A DNA stretch of 5,193 nt from contig JAMOOB010000498.1 in the NCBI GenBank assembly GCA_027066265.1, forward strand, positions 1 through 5,193, written 5' to 3'. A program made the position numbers and the translations under genes. Source of the stretch: Desulfurococcales archaeon. GTDB lineage: Archaea > Thermoproteota > Thermoprotei_A > Sulfolobales > Ignisphaeraceae. This document shows positions 1 to 4,337 of this stretch, one piece after another; the stretch's first letter is position 1, and every line of letters begins with the position of its first letter. The notes below the pieces were generated by a model. That model searched no databases, was not told the DNA's origin, and saw nothing but the letters and a program-made list of their open reading frames with translations.

Positions 1-62
1 CTTAGACACTTCTCTAGGAATTCTCTTAGGGCTCCGAGACCGCTTCCTAGTATGCGAGTCAT
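1..62 (-). CDS. 5' end of an unidentified gene, running off the left edge
   Basis: Only 20 codons are visible, reading MTRILGSGLGALREFLEKCL, so the function cannot be named; the residues after the glycines suggest an amphipathic helix. The start is chosen because ATG (62-60) follows a strong Shine-Dalgarno sequence, GGAGGGTGA (75-67), with a 4-nt spacer. That is the GGTGA-N4-start arrangement seen at several other genes here. A good archaeal TATA box (ATTTATA, minus strand of 101-107) lies about 42 nt upstream of the start, predicting a leader of roughly 15 nt. The gene is therefore probably transcribed on its own rather than only as the tail of the upstream thioredoxin-fold gene that ends at 118. 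What is seen is the start, ribosome site and promoter; everything else is unknown. Confidence 0.7.
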   Translation of the reverse strand, partial: MTRILGSGLGALREFLEKCL

Positions 63-97
63 CTTTTCACCCTCCGCTCCCTTTCTCGGAGAGAGCG

Positions 98-113
98 AGA
101 TATAAATGTTCGC
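98..113 (-). promoter_or_regulatory. TATA box/BRE of the left-edge gene
   Basis: On the minus strand the sequence reads GCGAACATTTATATCTC. ATTTATAT is a near-consensus archaeal TATA box and the purine/A-rich GCGAAC before it fits a TFB recognition element. Transcription should start about 25 nt downstream (near 78), just ahead of the GGAGGGTGA ribosome site at 75-67. It is the clearest promoter in the window. Confidence 0.75.
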
Positions 114-117
114 TCCG

Positions 118-534
118 CTACCGTACGCTCTTCAGGATCGCGAGGAGCTTCCGGATGTTCGTAGCGAACTGCTTCACCTTCTCCTCGTCGCTGGGATCGA
201 AACCGCTGATGACGATCTCCTTCACCCTGGCGCCGTCGTACCACCTAATGACGAGGTTGGGAAACGGTTGCATCCCCATGGCTCTGAAGAACCTCAGCAC
301 CGGCTCCATCTTCTTCAGCTTCCTCTTATGCTCCTTCAATCCGTAGCGCTGGATCCAATCCGGATCGAAGGTATGGGAAACCGAGTCCTCGGCGTACGCC
401 GACACCGCGTGCGTTCCGAAGAGCCTCATGGTGAAGGGGATGTTGAGCTCGTTGCAGATCTGCCTAACGAGCTTGAACAATCGTTCGCACCTAGGACAAC
501 GCGGATCGGCTTCTAGCACCACCTCGACGAGCAT
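118..534 (-). CDS. Thioredoxin-fold protein with CPRC active site
   Basis: This is a 138-residue protein beginning with a beta strand (LVEVVLEAD) followed by a CPRC redox motif at residues 13-16 and a helix (ERLFKLVRQICNEL). That is the beta-CxxC-alpha order of thioredoxin-fold oxidoreductases. A likely cis-proline lies in QPFPNLVI (Pro92), before the strand that packs against the active site. Between them is an insert of about 50 charged residues, longer than in plain thioredoxin and more like DsbA or glutaredoxin variants. There is no signal peptide, so a cytosolic dithiol-disulfide role is inferred. I chose ATG at 534 because GGTGG (545-541) precedes it by 6 nt. An in-frame GTG at 603 would add 23 residues; it has no ribosome site, but it lies about 35 nt from a TATA-like box at 637-640. 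Its physiological partner is unknown, though the FTR fusion at 4338 is a candidate reductant. Confidence 0.75.
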   Translation of the reverse strand: MLVEVVLEADPRCPRCERLFKLVRQICNELNIPFTMRLFGTHAVSAYAEDSVSHTFDPDWIQRYGLKEHKRKLKKMEPVLRFFRAMGMQPFPNLVIRWYDGARVKEIVISGFDPSDEEKVKQFATNIRKLLAILKSVR

Positions 535-635
535 CGCCCCCCACCCGAGAAGTGGAAGAAGATCAGCACGGATGTGCTTCGTCACGGCTCGGCGTCTCCC
601 CACTCATCATCGAGAGGAGGAACGGTTCGAGGAAC

Positions 636-650
636 GAAAAGCGTTGTGCT
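636..650 (-). promoter_or_regulatory. Candidate promoter for the CPRC thioredoxin-fold gene
   Basis: The minus strand reads AGCACAACGCTTTTC. The decamer AGCACAACGC is identical to the one in front of the T-rich box at the head of the main leftward operon (3480-3471), and here too it is followed at once by a T-tract. It overlaps the stop codon of the upstream gene (651-649). By the usual spacing, transcription would start near 613. TTTTC is a poor TATA box on its own; the call rests on the shared decamer. Confidence 0.4.
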
Positions 651-1029
651 ACTCCTTCGACGAGCTCTTCTTCTCGAGTTGCTCGGCTAGCCACTCGATG
701 GTCTTGAACCAGTCCTTCGAAGCCGCTTCGGTGAACGTGAAGAACAACCTTTCTGGCTGCGCCTCGATGCGCCGATGCTCGATGTTCAACGGCACTAGCT
801 CCGGTATCGAGATGCTGAGCCTCGTAGCTCTAGGAACGAAGCGGTACTCCGCAACCAGACCGTAGCTCGAAACCCTCGCGAAGCCCCATGCAGACGCCGA
901 GTACAGGATCTCTACCTCCGGAGCCTTCCTCTCGACGCTAGGCTTCCTGCGCTCCAGCGCCTTGAGTATCAGCGAGACTACCGCTCGCGTGATCGCTTCG
1001 GTCGCGTAGTAGAAGATGCTGTACACCAT
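649..1029 (-). CDS. Small protein with hydrophobic N-terminal helix, unknown function
   Basis: I do not recognise this 126-residue protein. Residues 2-23 (starting VYSIFYYATEAI) form a hydrophobic or amphipathic helix that could sit on or in the membrane, followed by a basic stretch (LERRKPSVERK). Residues 40-105 look like alternating beta strands, including AEYRFVPRATRLSISIPEL, and the C-terminus is a charged helix ending KKSSSKE. This suggests a small membrane-associated beta domain. It is the last gene of the leftward operon, separated by 19 nt from the winged-helix gene. That gap is filled by palindromic repeat copy 1, which supplies the only visible ribosome site (GGTG, 1040-1037). Coding is supported by its position, its orientation and its hydrophobic N-terminus. 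Confidence 0.7.
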   Translation of the reverse strand: MVYSIFYYATEAITRAVVSLILKALERRKPSVERKAPEVEILYSASAWGFARVSSYGLVAEYRFVPRATRLSISIPELVPLNIEHRRIEAQPERLFFTFTEAASKDWFKTIEWLAEQLEKKSSSKE

Positions 1030-1030
1030 C

Positions 1031-1048
1031 GTGTAGCACCCGCTACAC
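1031..1048 (-). repeat. Palindromic repeat copy 1 (intergenic)
   Basis: The plus strand reads GTGTAGCACCCGCTACAC, with perfect 7-nt arms (GTGTAGC/GCTACAC) around a 4-nt loop. It matches copy 2 (4212-4229) at 17 of 18 positions. It occupies all but one base of the gap between the stop codon of the winged-helix gene (TAG, 1051-1049) and the ATG at 1029. In the mRNA the loop is GGGT, so the putative ribosome site GGTG would lie in the loop and one adjoining stem base. Confidence 0.85.
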
Positions 1049-1663
1049 CTACCTTCTGGCTCGCAGAATCAATCGGTTGTCGTGTGTTAGGTACGGCGTG
1101 ACGTAGCCCATGGAGATGAGGAGCGATATTGCGCGGTTGAACTCGTCGCGGTTCGCGTCCGTGATATGCATCTCCCTAGCGAGATCCTCCAAGCTCATCT
1201 CTCCGCGGCGTTGCAGAACGTTGTAGATCTGAGCCGCCATCGGGTTCGAGAAGAGCAGCGGTTCCACGGCGGGGAGCTCAACGGTTCTGAACGGAGTGAA
1301 CTGGAAGATCATCGGCGTAGGCGCGCCGGCTCGTATGATGAGCATGAGTCTGTAGACGTGTCGCGCCAGCTCCTGTACCTCCAGGAGCTTCTTCTTCGCG
1401 CGAACGAGCCTTCCGAAGACTATGAACTCCCTAACCTCCCGCAACTTATCCATCAGCTCCCTCAGCCCCTTCTCGACGAGCCGGAACCTCTCGTCCGTGA
1501 TCTTCTCCGGTACGAGCGCCTGCACCATGTTATCGATCTGCGTCTCCAGCTCGTCGAGAACGCGAAGAAGATCCTCTTGCCTAGCGCGGTTGAAGCGCGC
1601 CTCGGTGCACAGCTTGATGAGCTCCCTTATCAACGCGTTGATGCTGGCTACGATCCCGCTCAC
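1049..1663 (-). CDS. Helical protein with C-terminal winged helix-turn-helix
   Basis: This is a 204-residue protein. Residues 1-110 are almost all helical with heptad-like spacing and probably form a coiled coil or helical bundle. Residues 111-140 are a proline-rich linker (GAPTPMIFQFTPF). Residues 143-204 look like a winged helix: NPMAAQIYNVLQRRG (helix 1), MSLEDLAREMHI (helix 2), a recognition helix in NRDEFNRAISLLISMG, then a two-strand wing (YVTPYLTHDNRLILRA). Such domains usually bind DNA but in archaea can also mediate protein contacts. The GTG start overlaps the previous stop as GTGA (1663-1660), indicating translational coupling, with GA-rich ribosome-site sequence upstream. Its place among coiled-coil partners suggests a complex subunit or the operon's regulator; I cannot decide which. 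Confidence 0.78.
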   Translation of the reverse strand: MSGIVASINALIRELIKLCTEARFNRARQEDLLRVLDELETQIDNMVQALVPEKITDERFRLVEKGLRELMDKLREVREFIVFGRLVRAKKKLLEVQELARHVYRLMLIIRAGAPTPMIFQFTPFRTVELPAVEPLLFSNPMAAQIYNVLQRRGEMSLEDLAREMHITDANRDEFNRAISLLISMGYVTPYLTHDNRLILRARR

Positions 1664-2511
1664 TTCCTCTCGCCCTCCTTCGCAACGGTTCGTAGCTCGG
1701 CGAGCTCCGATACGAGGTCTCGGAGCCTATCCACCACATCCATGAGCTTCTTCATGGCTTCCTCCGCCGCCGTAACCTCCGTGGATCTCACAGCCATCTC
1801 GTCCTTCAGACGGATGAGCTCCGCCTGGATGCTCGTCACTTCGGTGCTCAGCTTCACTATGCGTTCCTCGTAGAACCTCAGAAGCTCCTGGTACTTCGCG
1901 ATCCTAGCCTCGAGCACCCTTATCGTCGTTCTGTAGTCGTTGATGCTCTTCTCGTACTGCGCCAACGCTCGTTGCAGTTGCTCGATGATCGCGTGGTACT
2001 CCATGACCCGATCGATGAGGTCGGGAGGCACCGCGCCGGCTCCGGATCGCAGGATGTCGTACTTGTCGATGATCATGATGGGATCCCTGCCGCTCATGAC
2101 GCGCTCCAGGTTGATGATCTGATCCTCTCGGCACTCTAGGTAATCCACCGGCACCTCATCGATGATGAACCTCACGAACTCGTTGGGACGGTAGCTGAAG
2201 ACGAACCTCGTCGGCAACCCCATCACGACGAGCGGAACTATGTGCTTATCGCTCGTCTCTCCGTAGAGCGTTACCCAGCCGTACTCGATGCCCCAGTACC
2301 GCTTACCGTCGCGCTCGAATACCGCGTGCCGCAGGTACTGCCCTCGAACACCCTCTCCGTAGATATAGATCGGCACGGCGTAGAGGTACTCGTTTGCAAA
2401 TGTGATCCGCGGCGGCTCGGGTCGCGGCACGGTCTTCGTAACCTTGTCCGTGGGGTAGATCCTGCGGATCTCCGCAACGATCTCATCGGGACTGATGTAG
2501 ATGCTCATCAC
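1660..2511 (-). CDS. Novel N-terminal domain plus C-terminal coiled coil, unknown function
   Basis: This is a 283-residue protein I cannot assign to a family. Residues 1-165 form a globular alpha/beta domain with many aromatic residues (ITFANEYLYAVPIYIYGEG, KRYWGIEYGWVTLYGE, TRFVFSYRPNEFVRFIIDE). Residues 168-280 form a long coiled coil with clear heptads (LEARIAKYQELLRFYEERI, LIRLKDEM). There is no signal peptide or membrane segment. GTG at 2511 overlaps the upstream stop as GTGA; an ATG follows directly at 2508. The ribosome site GGTGA (2519-2515) is 3 nt from GTG and 6 nt from ATG, so ATG 2508 is an equally good start. The coiled coil is the obvious means of pairing with the coiled-coil proteins encoded on either side. 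Function is unknown; a structural or scaffolding role is inference. Confidence 0.8.
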   Translation of the reverse strand: MMSIYISPDEIVAEIRRIYPTDKVTKTVPRPEPPRITFANEYLYAVPIYIYGEGVRGQYLRHAVFERDGKRYWGIEYGWVTLYGETSDKHIVPLVVMGLPTRFVFSYRPNEFVRFIIDEVPVDYLECREDQIINLERVMSGRDPIMIIDKYDILRSGAGAVPPDLIDRVMEYHAIIEQLQRALAQYEKSINDYRTTIRVLEARIAKYQELLRFYEERIVKLSTEVTSIQAELIRLKDEMAVRSTEVTAAEEAMKKLMDVVDRLRDLVSELAELRTVAKEGERK

Positions 2512-3137
2512 TCCTCACCCTCCTCTTCGCTCTCCGCTTCCTCCGCCTCGACTTCCTCGATGCGTTTCTTGATCATCTCGTACGTTTCCTTGGAGTACGC
2601 CAGCGCGTTCTTCGCAACCATGCCGATCTCGGCTAGTTGCGTAGCTACGCTCTCCACCATCTTGCTAACCTCGTCGAGCTTCCTACCGATCGATGAGAGG
2701 GAGCTCACCATCGGTTCGAGGTACCTCGAGATCGCTCCAACCACGGCGGATTCATCGATAGTTACCTGCGTCGGTATCCTAGCGCTAGCACGCTGGATCT
2801 CGCTCGAGATCCTCTCCATCCTCGTAACAACGTCCTTGATCCCCTCCACGGCTTCGCGGATCGTGGAAGCTATCGACTCTATCCGAGCGACCGCGCTATC
2901 AAGCGATGCGGCGCCGCGCTTCGCTACGGCATCGACGATCTCCTCGGTCTTCACCGATAGAACTCCCTTCACCACAGATTCGATGGTTCTGGAGCGAAGA
3001 GCCTCGACTTCCCGCTCGAGCATCTTGAGCCTCGACTCCATGGCTTCGATCCTGGCGTAGACGTCGGCGAGCTTCCGGTTCACGGTCTCGGCAATCCTCT
3101 CGGCGATCACGCGCCACTCGAGCGGAACCTGCGTCAT
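2508..3137 (-). CDS. Long coiled-coil protein with acidic tail
   Basis: The 209 residues are almost entirely helical. Residues 10-50 and 85-190 show heptad patterns (ARIEAMESRLKMLEREVEAL; RIESIASTIREAVEGIKDV), interrupted near residue 125 by IPTQVTIDES, which may be a turn allowing a helical hairpin. The last 17 residues are strongly acidic (AEEAESEEEGEE). The serine/alanine-rich helices resemble the cytoplasmic helices of chemoreceptors, but the signature signalling tip is not evident, so I call it only coiled coil. ATG 3137 is preceded by GGTGA (3146-3142) with a 4-nt spacer, and the TGA in that ribosome site is also the stop codon of the upstream membrane protein. Tight coupling suggests co-assembly with that membrane protein. 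Confidence 0.8.
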   Translation of the reverse strand: MTQVPLEWRVIAERIAETVNRKLADVYARIEAMESRLKMLEREVEALRSRTIESVVKGVLSVKTEEIVDAVAKRGAASLDSAVARIESIASTIREAVEGIKDVVTRMERISSEIQRASARIPTQVTIDESAVVGAISRYLEPMVSSLSSIGRKLDEVSKMVESVATQLAEIGMVAKNALAYSKETYEMIKKRIEEVEAEEAESEEEGEE

Positions 3138-3141
3138 GGTC

Positions 3142-3432
3142 TCACCCCCTGCGCTTCACGACGTAGCCGGCTCTCTTCAGAGCTATCTCGACGAGTAGCG
3201 GACCTTGGGGGAACTCGAAGACTCTTCCTCCGAACCTCGGTGGCTGGATCGCCTGCTCCTTGGTGCCGAGCCTACCGATGAGTAGACCGCCGACGAACGC
3301 GATGATCGCGATGCCGATCACTAGAAGCAGTGGTACGCCGGCGAGCGTCGCGATGAGGGGCGCCCCAACGATGAAGATCCCTATCGCTAGACCCAGTAGC
3401 AAGCCCCCAAACAACGCAAAGACTATCCTCAT
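3142..3432 (-). CDS. Small two-helix membrane protein, first gene of leftward operon
   Basis: This 96-residue protein has two predicted transmembrane helices: residues 3-27, rich in Gly/Leu/Ile, and residues 31-53 (VPLLLVIGIAIIAFVGGLL). A short soluble tail of about 40 residues follows, basic at the end (LKRAGYVVKRRG). The glycine-spaced helices suggest tight packing and probable oligomerisation. It has no recognised family. ATG 3432 is preceded by GCGGTGA with a 4-nt spacer to the start, and a T-rich TATA-like box at 3470-3464 lies about 35 nt upstream, so this is the operon head. As the only clear integral membrane protein of the operon, it may anchor the coiled-coil proteins encoded downstream; this is inference from gene order. 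Confidence 0.78.
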   Translation of the reverse strand: MRIVFALFGGLLLGLAIGIFIVGAPLIATLAGVPLLLVIGIAIIAFVGGLLIGRLGTKEQAIQPPRFGGRVFEFPQGPLLVEIALKRAGYVVKRRG

Positions 3433-3462
3433 GCCGTCACCGCTCGTTGCTCAAGCGTAACA

Positions 3463-3480
3463 GCTAAAATGCGTTGTGCT
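3463..3480. promoter_or_regulatory. Divergent promoter region with one shared AT-rich box
   Basis: The minus strand reads AGCACAACGCATTTTAGC, a BRE-like CAACGC followed by the TATA-like ATTTTAG. It is about 35 nt upstream of ATG 3432. On the plus strand the same box reads GCTAAAATGC and is about 35 nt upstream of GTG 3502. The box could therefore serve both directions. The minus-strand assignment is the stronger, because it shares the decamer AGCACAACGC with the 636-650 site and CAACG-N2-TTTAG with the 4288-4302 site. Confidence 0.55.
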
Positions 3481-3501
3481 TTAGACCGTCGCGGTGAGAG
3501 G

Positions 3502-3648
3502 GTGCCGTTCATCAAGAGGAGGAGCTCCTACACCGATTCTCGAGAACCTCGATCCGGTACGAGCATACTCGAGAAGCTGAGGAGCGTTCTCCGCAAGAAG
3601 AGCGGTGAGTGTAGCGATGATGCGGAGGTCTGCCTCGAGTGGAGTTAA
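3502..3648 (+). CDS. Possible 48-aa small protein
   Basis: A GTG-started ORF of 48 codons ends with TAA at 3646-3648. It is preceded by GCGGTGA (3491-3497) with a 4-nt spacer, matching the ribosome-site spacing of neighbouring genes, and it lies about 35 nt from the AT-rich box at 3463-3470. The peptide starts MPFIKRRSSYTDS, has a central basic helix (SILEKLRSVLRKKSG) and an acidic C-terminal part with two cysteines (residues 37 and 44, ECSDDAEVC). No family is recognised. It would otherwise be part of a 273-nt gene-free stretch. It could be the first gene of an operon with the RHH regulator 57 nt downstream. Composition and translation signals favour a real gene, but at this length chance is possible. 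Confidence 0.45.
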   Translation: MPFIKRRSSYTDSREPRSGTSILEKLRSVLRKKSGECSDDAEVCLEWS

Positions 3649-3652
3649 TAGC
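3644..3652 (+). promoter_or_regulatory. Possible TATA box of the RHH gene
   Basis: GTTAATAG is the only AT-rich box between the small ORF and the RHH gene. Transcription would start near 3673, inside the tandem ACTAGT repeats, which fits repression by a protein bound there. It overlaps the stop codon of the small ORF. The match to a TATA box is modest. Confidence 0.35.
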
Positions 3653-3659
3653 GAGCGAG

Positions 3660-3683
3660 TAGTACTAGTACTAGCACTAGTAC
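3660..3683 (+). promoter_or_regulatory. Tandem ACTAGT hexamers, probable operator
   Basis: TAGTACTAGTACTA (3660-3673) is a perfect 14-nt palindrome. The same stretch holds three consecutive hexamers, ACTAGT, ACTAGC, ACTAGT (3664-3681), each a palindrome or one base off. RHH repressors such as MetJ and the omega repressor family bind arrays of short repeats cooperatively. This array lies 23 nt ahead of an RHH gene, over its predicted transcription start. Autoregulation is inferred, not shown. Confidence 0.55.
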
Positions 3684-3705
3684 CGGCATCATCTGGGGTG
3701 GGATC

Positions 3706-3888
3706 GTGGCGAAGTACTATCACAGGATTCCGTTCGACGACGAGACGTACGCTATATTCCTGGAGTTGAAGAAGAGGCTCCGCGCCGAAACGTGGAACGA
3801 GCTCGCGAAGAAGTTGCTGAAGATCGTGGAATCCCTGGAGTCTAGGAACGCGAAGAGCGTTAGGAAGCGAAAGAAATCGATCATCTAG
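3706..3888 (+). CDS. Ribbon-helix-helix DNA-binding protein
   Basis: This 60-residue protein fits the ribbon-helix-helix (CopG/MetJ/Arc-type) pattern. It has a short N-terminal strand (KYYHRIPFD, residues 3-11), helix A (DETYAIFLELKKRLR, about 12-26), a turn at AETW, helix B (NELAKKLLKIVESLE, about 31-45), and a basic tail (KSVRKRKKS). Such proteins dimerise through the strand, which also reads the DNA major groove, and are small regulators common in archaea and their plasmids and viruses. The start is GTG, with GGGGTGG (3695-3701) 4 nt upstream; the reading frame is open further upstream but has no other start codon. The ACTAGT array at 3660-3683 is the natural operator candidate. It is followed after 10 nt by the FUN14-type gene, so the two are probably cotranscribed. 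Confidence 0.8.
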   Translation: MAKYYHRIPFDDETYAIFLELKKRLRAETWNELAKKLLKIVESLESRNAKSVRKRKKSII

Positions 3889-3898
3889 GGGCAGTGTC

Positions 3899-4258
3899 AT
3901 GGACGCATCCACTCTCGCTCTGCAAGCGATCGGAGGCTTTACCATAGGTGCCCTCGTTGGTTACGCGGCTAGGAAGCTTGCTCAGTGGCTACTCCTACTC
4001 GTGGGCTTGGCGTTGCTCCCGACCTACTTGCTGTGGATGGCTGGGATCATCACCGTGAACTGGGACGCTCTGGCAAGCCTCGTAGCATCGTTCCTATCCT
4101 GGCTAGGGATCCAGGCAACGAACGCTACGCAAGCGATGATGGCGACGGGTACGCTGGGCATCGCATCGATCGCGGGCTTCGTGTTCGGCTTCGCGTCGCC
4201 GGTAAAGCACTGTGTAGCACCTGCTACACCACGCAGGAAGTTCGTGAGGAGAAGGTGA
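3899..4258 (+). CDS. FUN14-family membrane protein
   Basis: This 119-residue protein matches the archaeal/bacterial FUN14 pattern. An N-terminal glycine-rich helix ends GALVGYAARKLAQW (residues 17-30). A second helix (LLLLVGLALLPTYLLWMAG) leads into the hallmark GIITVNWDAL (residues 49-58). A third hydrophobic segment lies at 82-100 (ATGTLGIASIAGFVFGFA). The family is typically about 100 residues long; its eukaryotic member FUNDC1 is an outer mitochondrial membrane protein, while the archaeal role is unknown. The tail after residue 101 (SPVKHCVAPATPRRKFVRRR) is unusual: it carries palindromic repeat copy 2, encoding VAPATP, before a strongly basic end. ATG 3899 has only a weak ribosome site (GGGG, 3888-3891), which suggests coupling to the RHH gene ending at 3888. 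Family call fairly firm; function open. Confidence 0.8.
   Translation: MDASTLALQAIGGFTIGALVGYAARKLAQWLLLLVGLALLPTYLLWMAGIITVNWDALASLVASFLSWLGIQATNATQAMMATGTLGIASIAGFVFGFASPVKHCVAPATPRRKFVRRR
4212..4229 (+). repeat. Palindromic repeat copy 2 (inside FUN14 gene)
   Basis: GTGTAGCACCTGCTACAC has perfect 8-nt arms (GTGTAGCA/TGCTACAC) and a 2-nt centre, the most symmetrical of the three copies. It is read in frame as part of C-V-A-P-A-T-P (residues 105-111), between the last membrane segment and the basic C-terminus. It is 17 of 18 identical to copy 1. On the inverted strand it matches copy 3 at 16 of 18. Confidence 0.9.
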
Positions 4259-4280
4259 CGGATCCCCTCGCTTTCTCGAT

Positions 4281-4302
4281 CCTATACAACAACGTTTTTA
4301 GT
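4281..4302 (+). promoter_or_regulatory. Promoter of the Trx-FTR fusion; possible FUN14 terminator
   Basis: The 79-nt gap after the FUN14 gene contains ACAACAACGTTTTTAG (4287-4302), which resembles the CACAACGCATTTTAG of the leftward operon promoter. The T-rich box is about 40 nt upstream of GTG 4338, predicting transcription from near 4323, just before the GAGGTGA ribosome site (4324-4330). CTATACA (4281-4287) is an alternative TATA box. The same T-tract could also end the FUN14 transcript, because archaeal RNA polymerase terminates at oligo-T. Confidence 0.5.
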
Positions 4303-4337
4303 CTTCCAACCGACTTCCTCATCGAGGTGAATGCCTC

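Noticed and set aside
645..653. Half-arm resembling the palindrome (GTAGCAC on the minus strand)
   Set aside because: Only one arm matches and no partner arm follows; it is better explained as part of the shared promoter decamer and a stop codon.
1166..1873. Plus-strand ORF of 235 codons
   Set aside because: It is antisense to the winged-helix and coiled-coil genes, which have coupled starts and a recognisable domain; its product shows only Leu/Arg/Ser-rich filler.
2639..2650. Perfect 12-nt palindrome GCGTAGCTACGC
   Set aside because: It lies within coiled-coil coding sequence, is not a member of the 18-bp family, has no second copy, and is short enough to occur by chance.
2242..3060. Long plus-strand ORF (272 codons) antisense to the coiled-coil genes
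   Set aside because: Its sequence is serine/threonine/isoleucine-rich low complexity, as expected from reading helical, charged coding DNA backwards. It spans two genes with good starts and overlaps, and has no ribosome site of its own.
3481..3945. Minus-strand ORF of 154 codons across the divergent region
   Set aside because: It runs antisense to the RHH gene and the start of the FUN14 gene and through the operator repeats, and its product shows no domain pattern.
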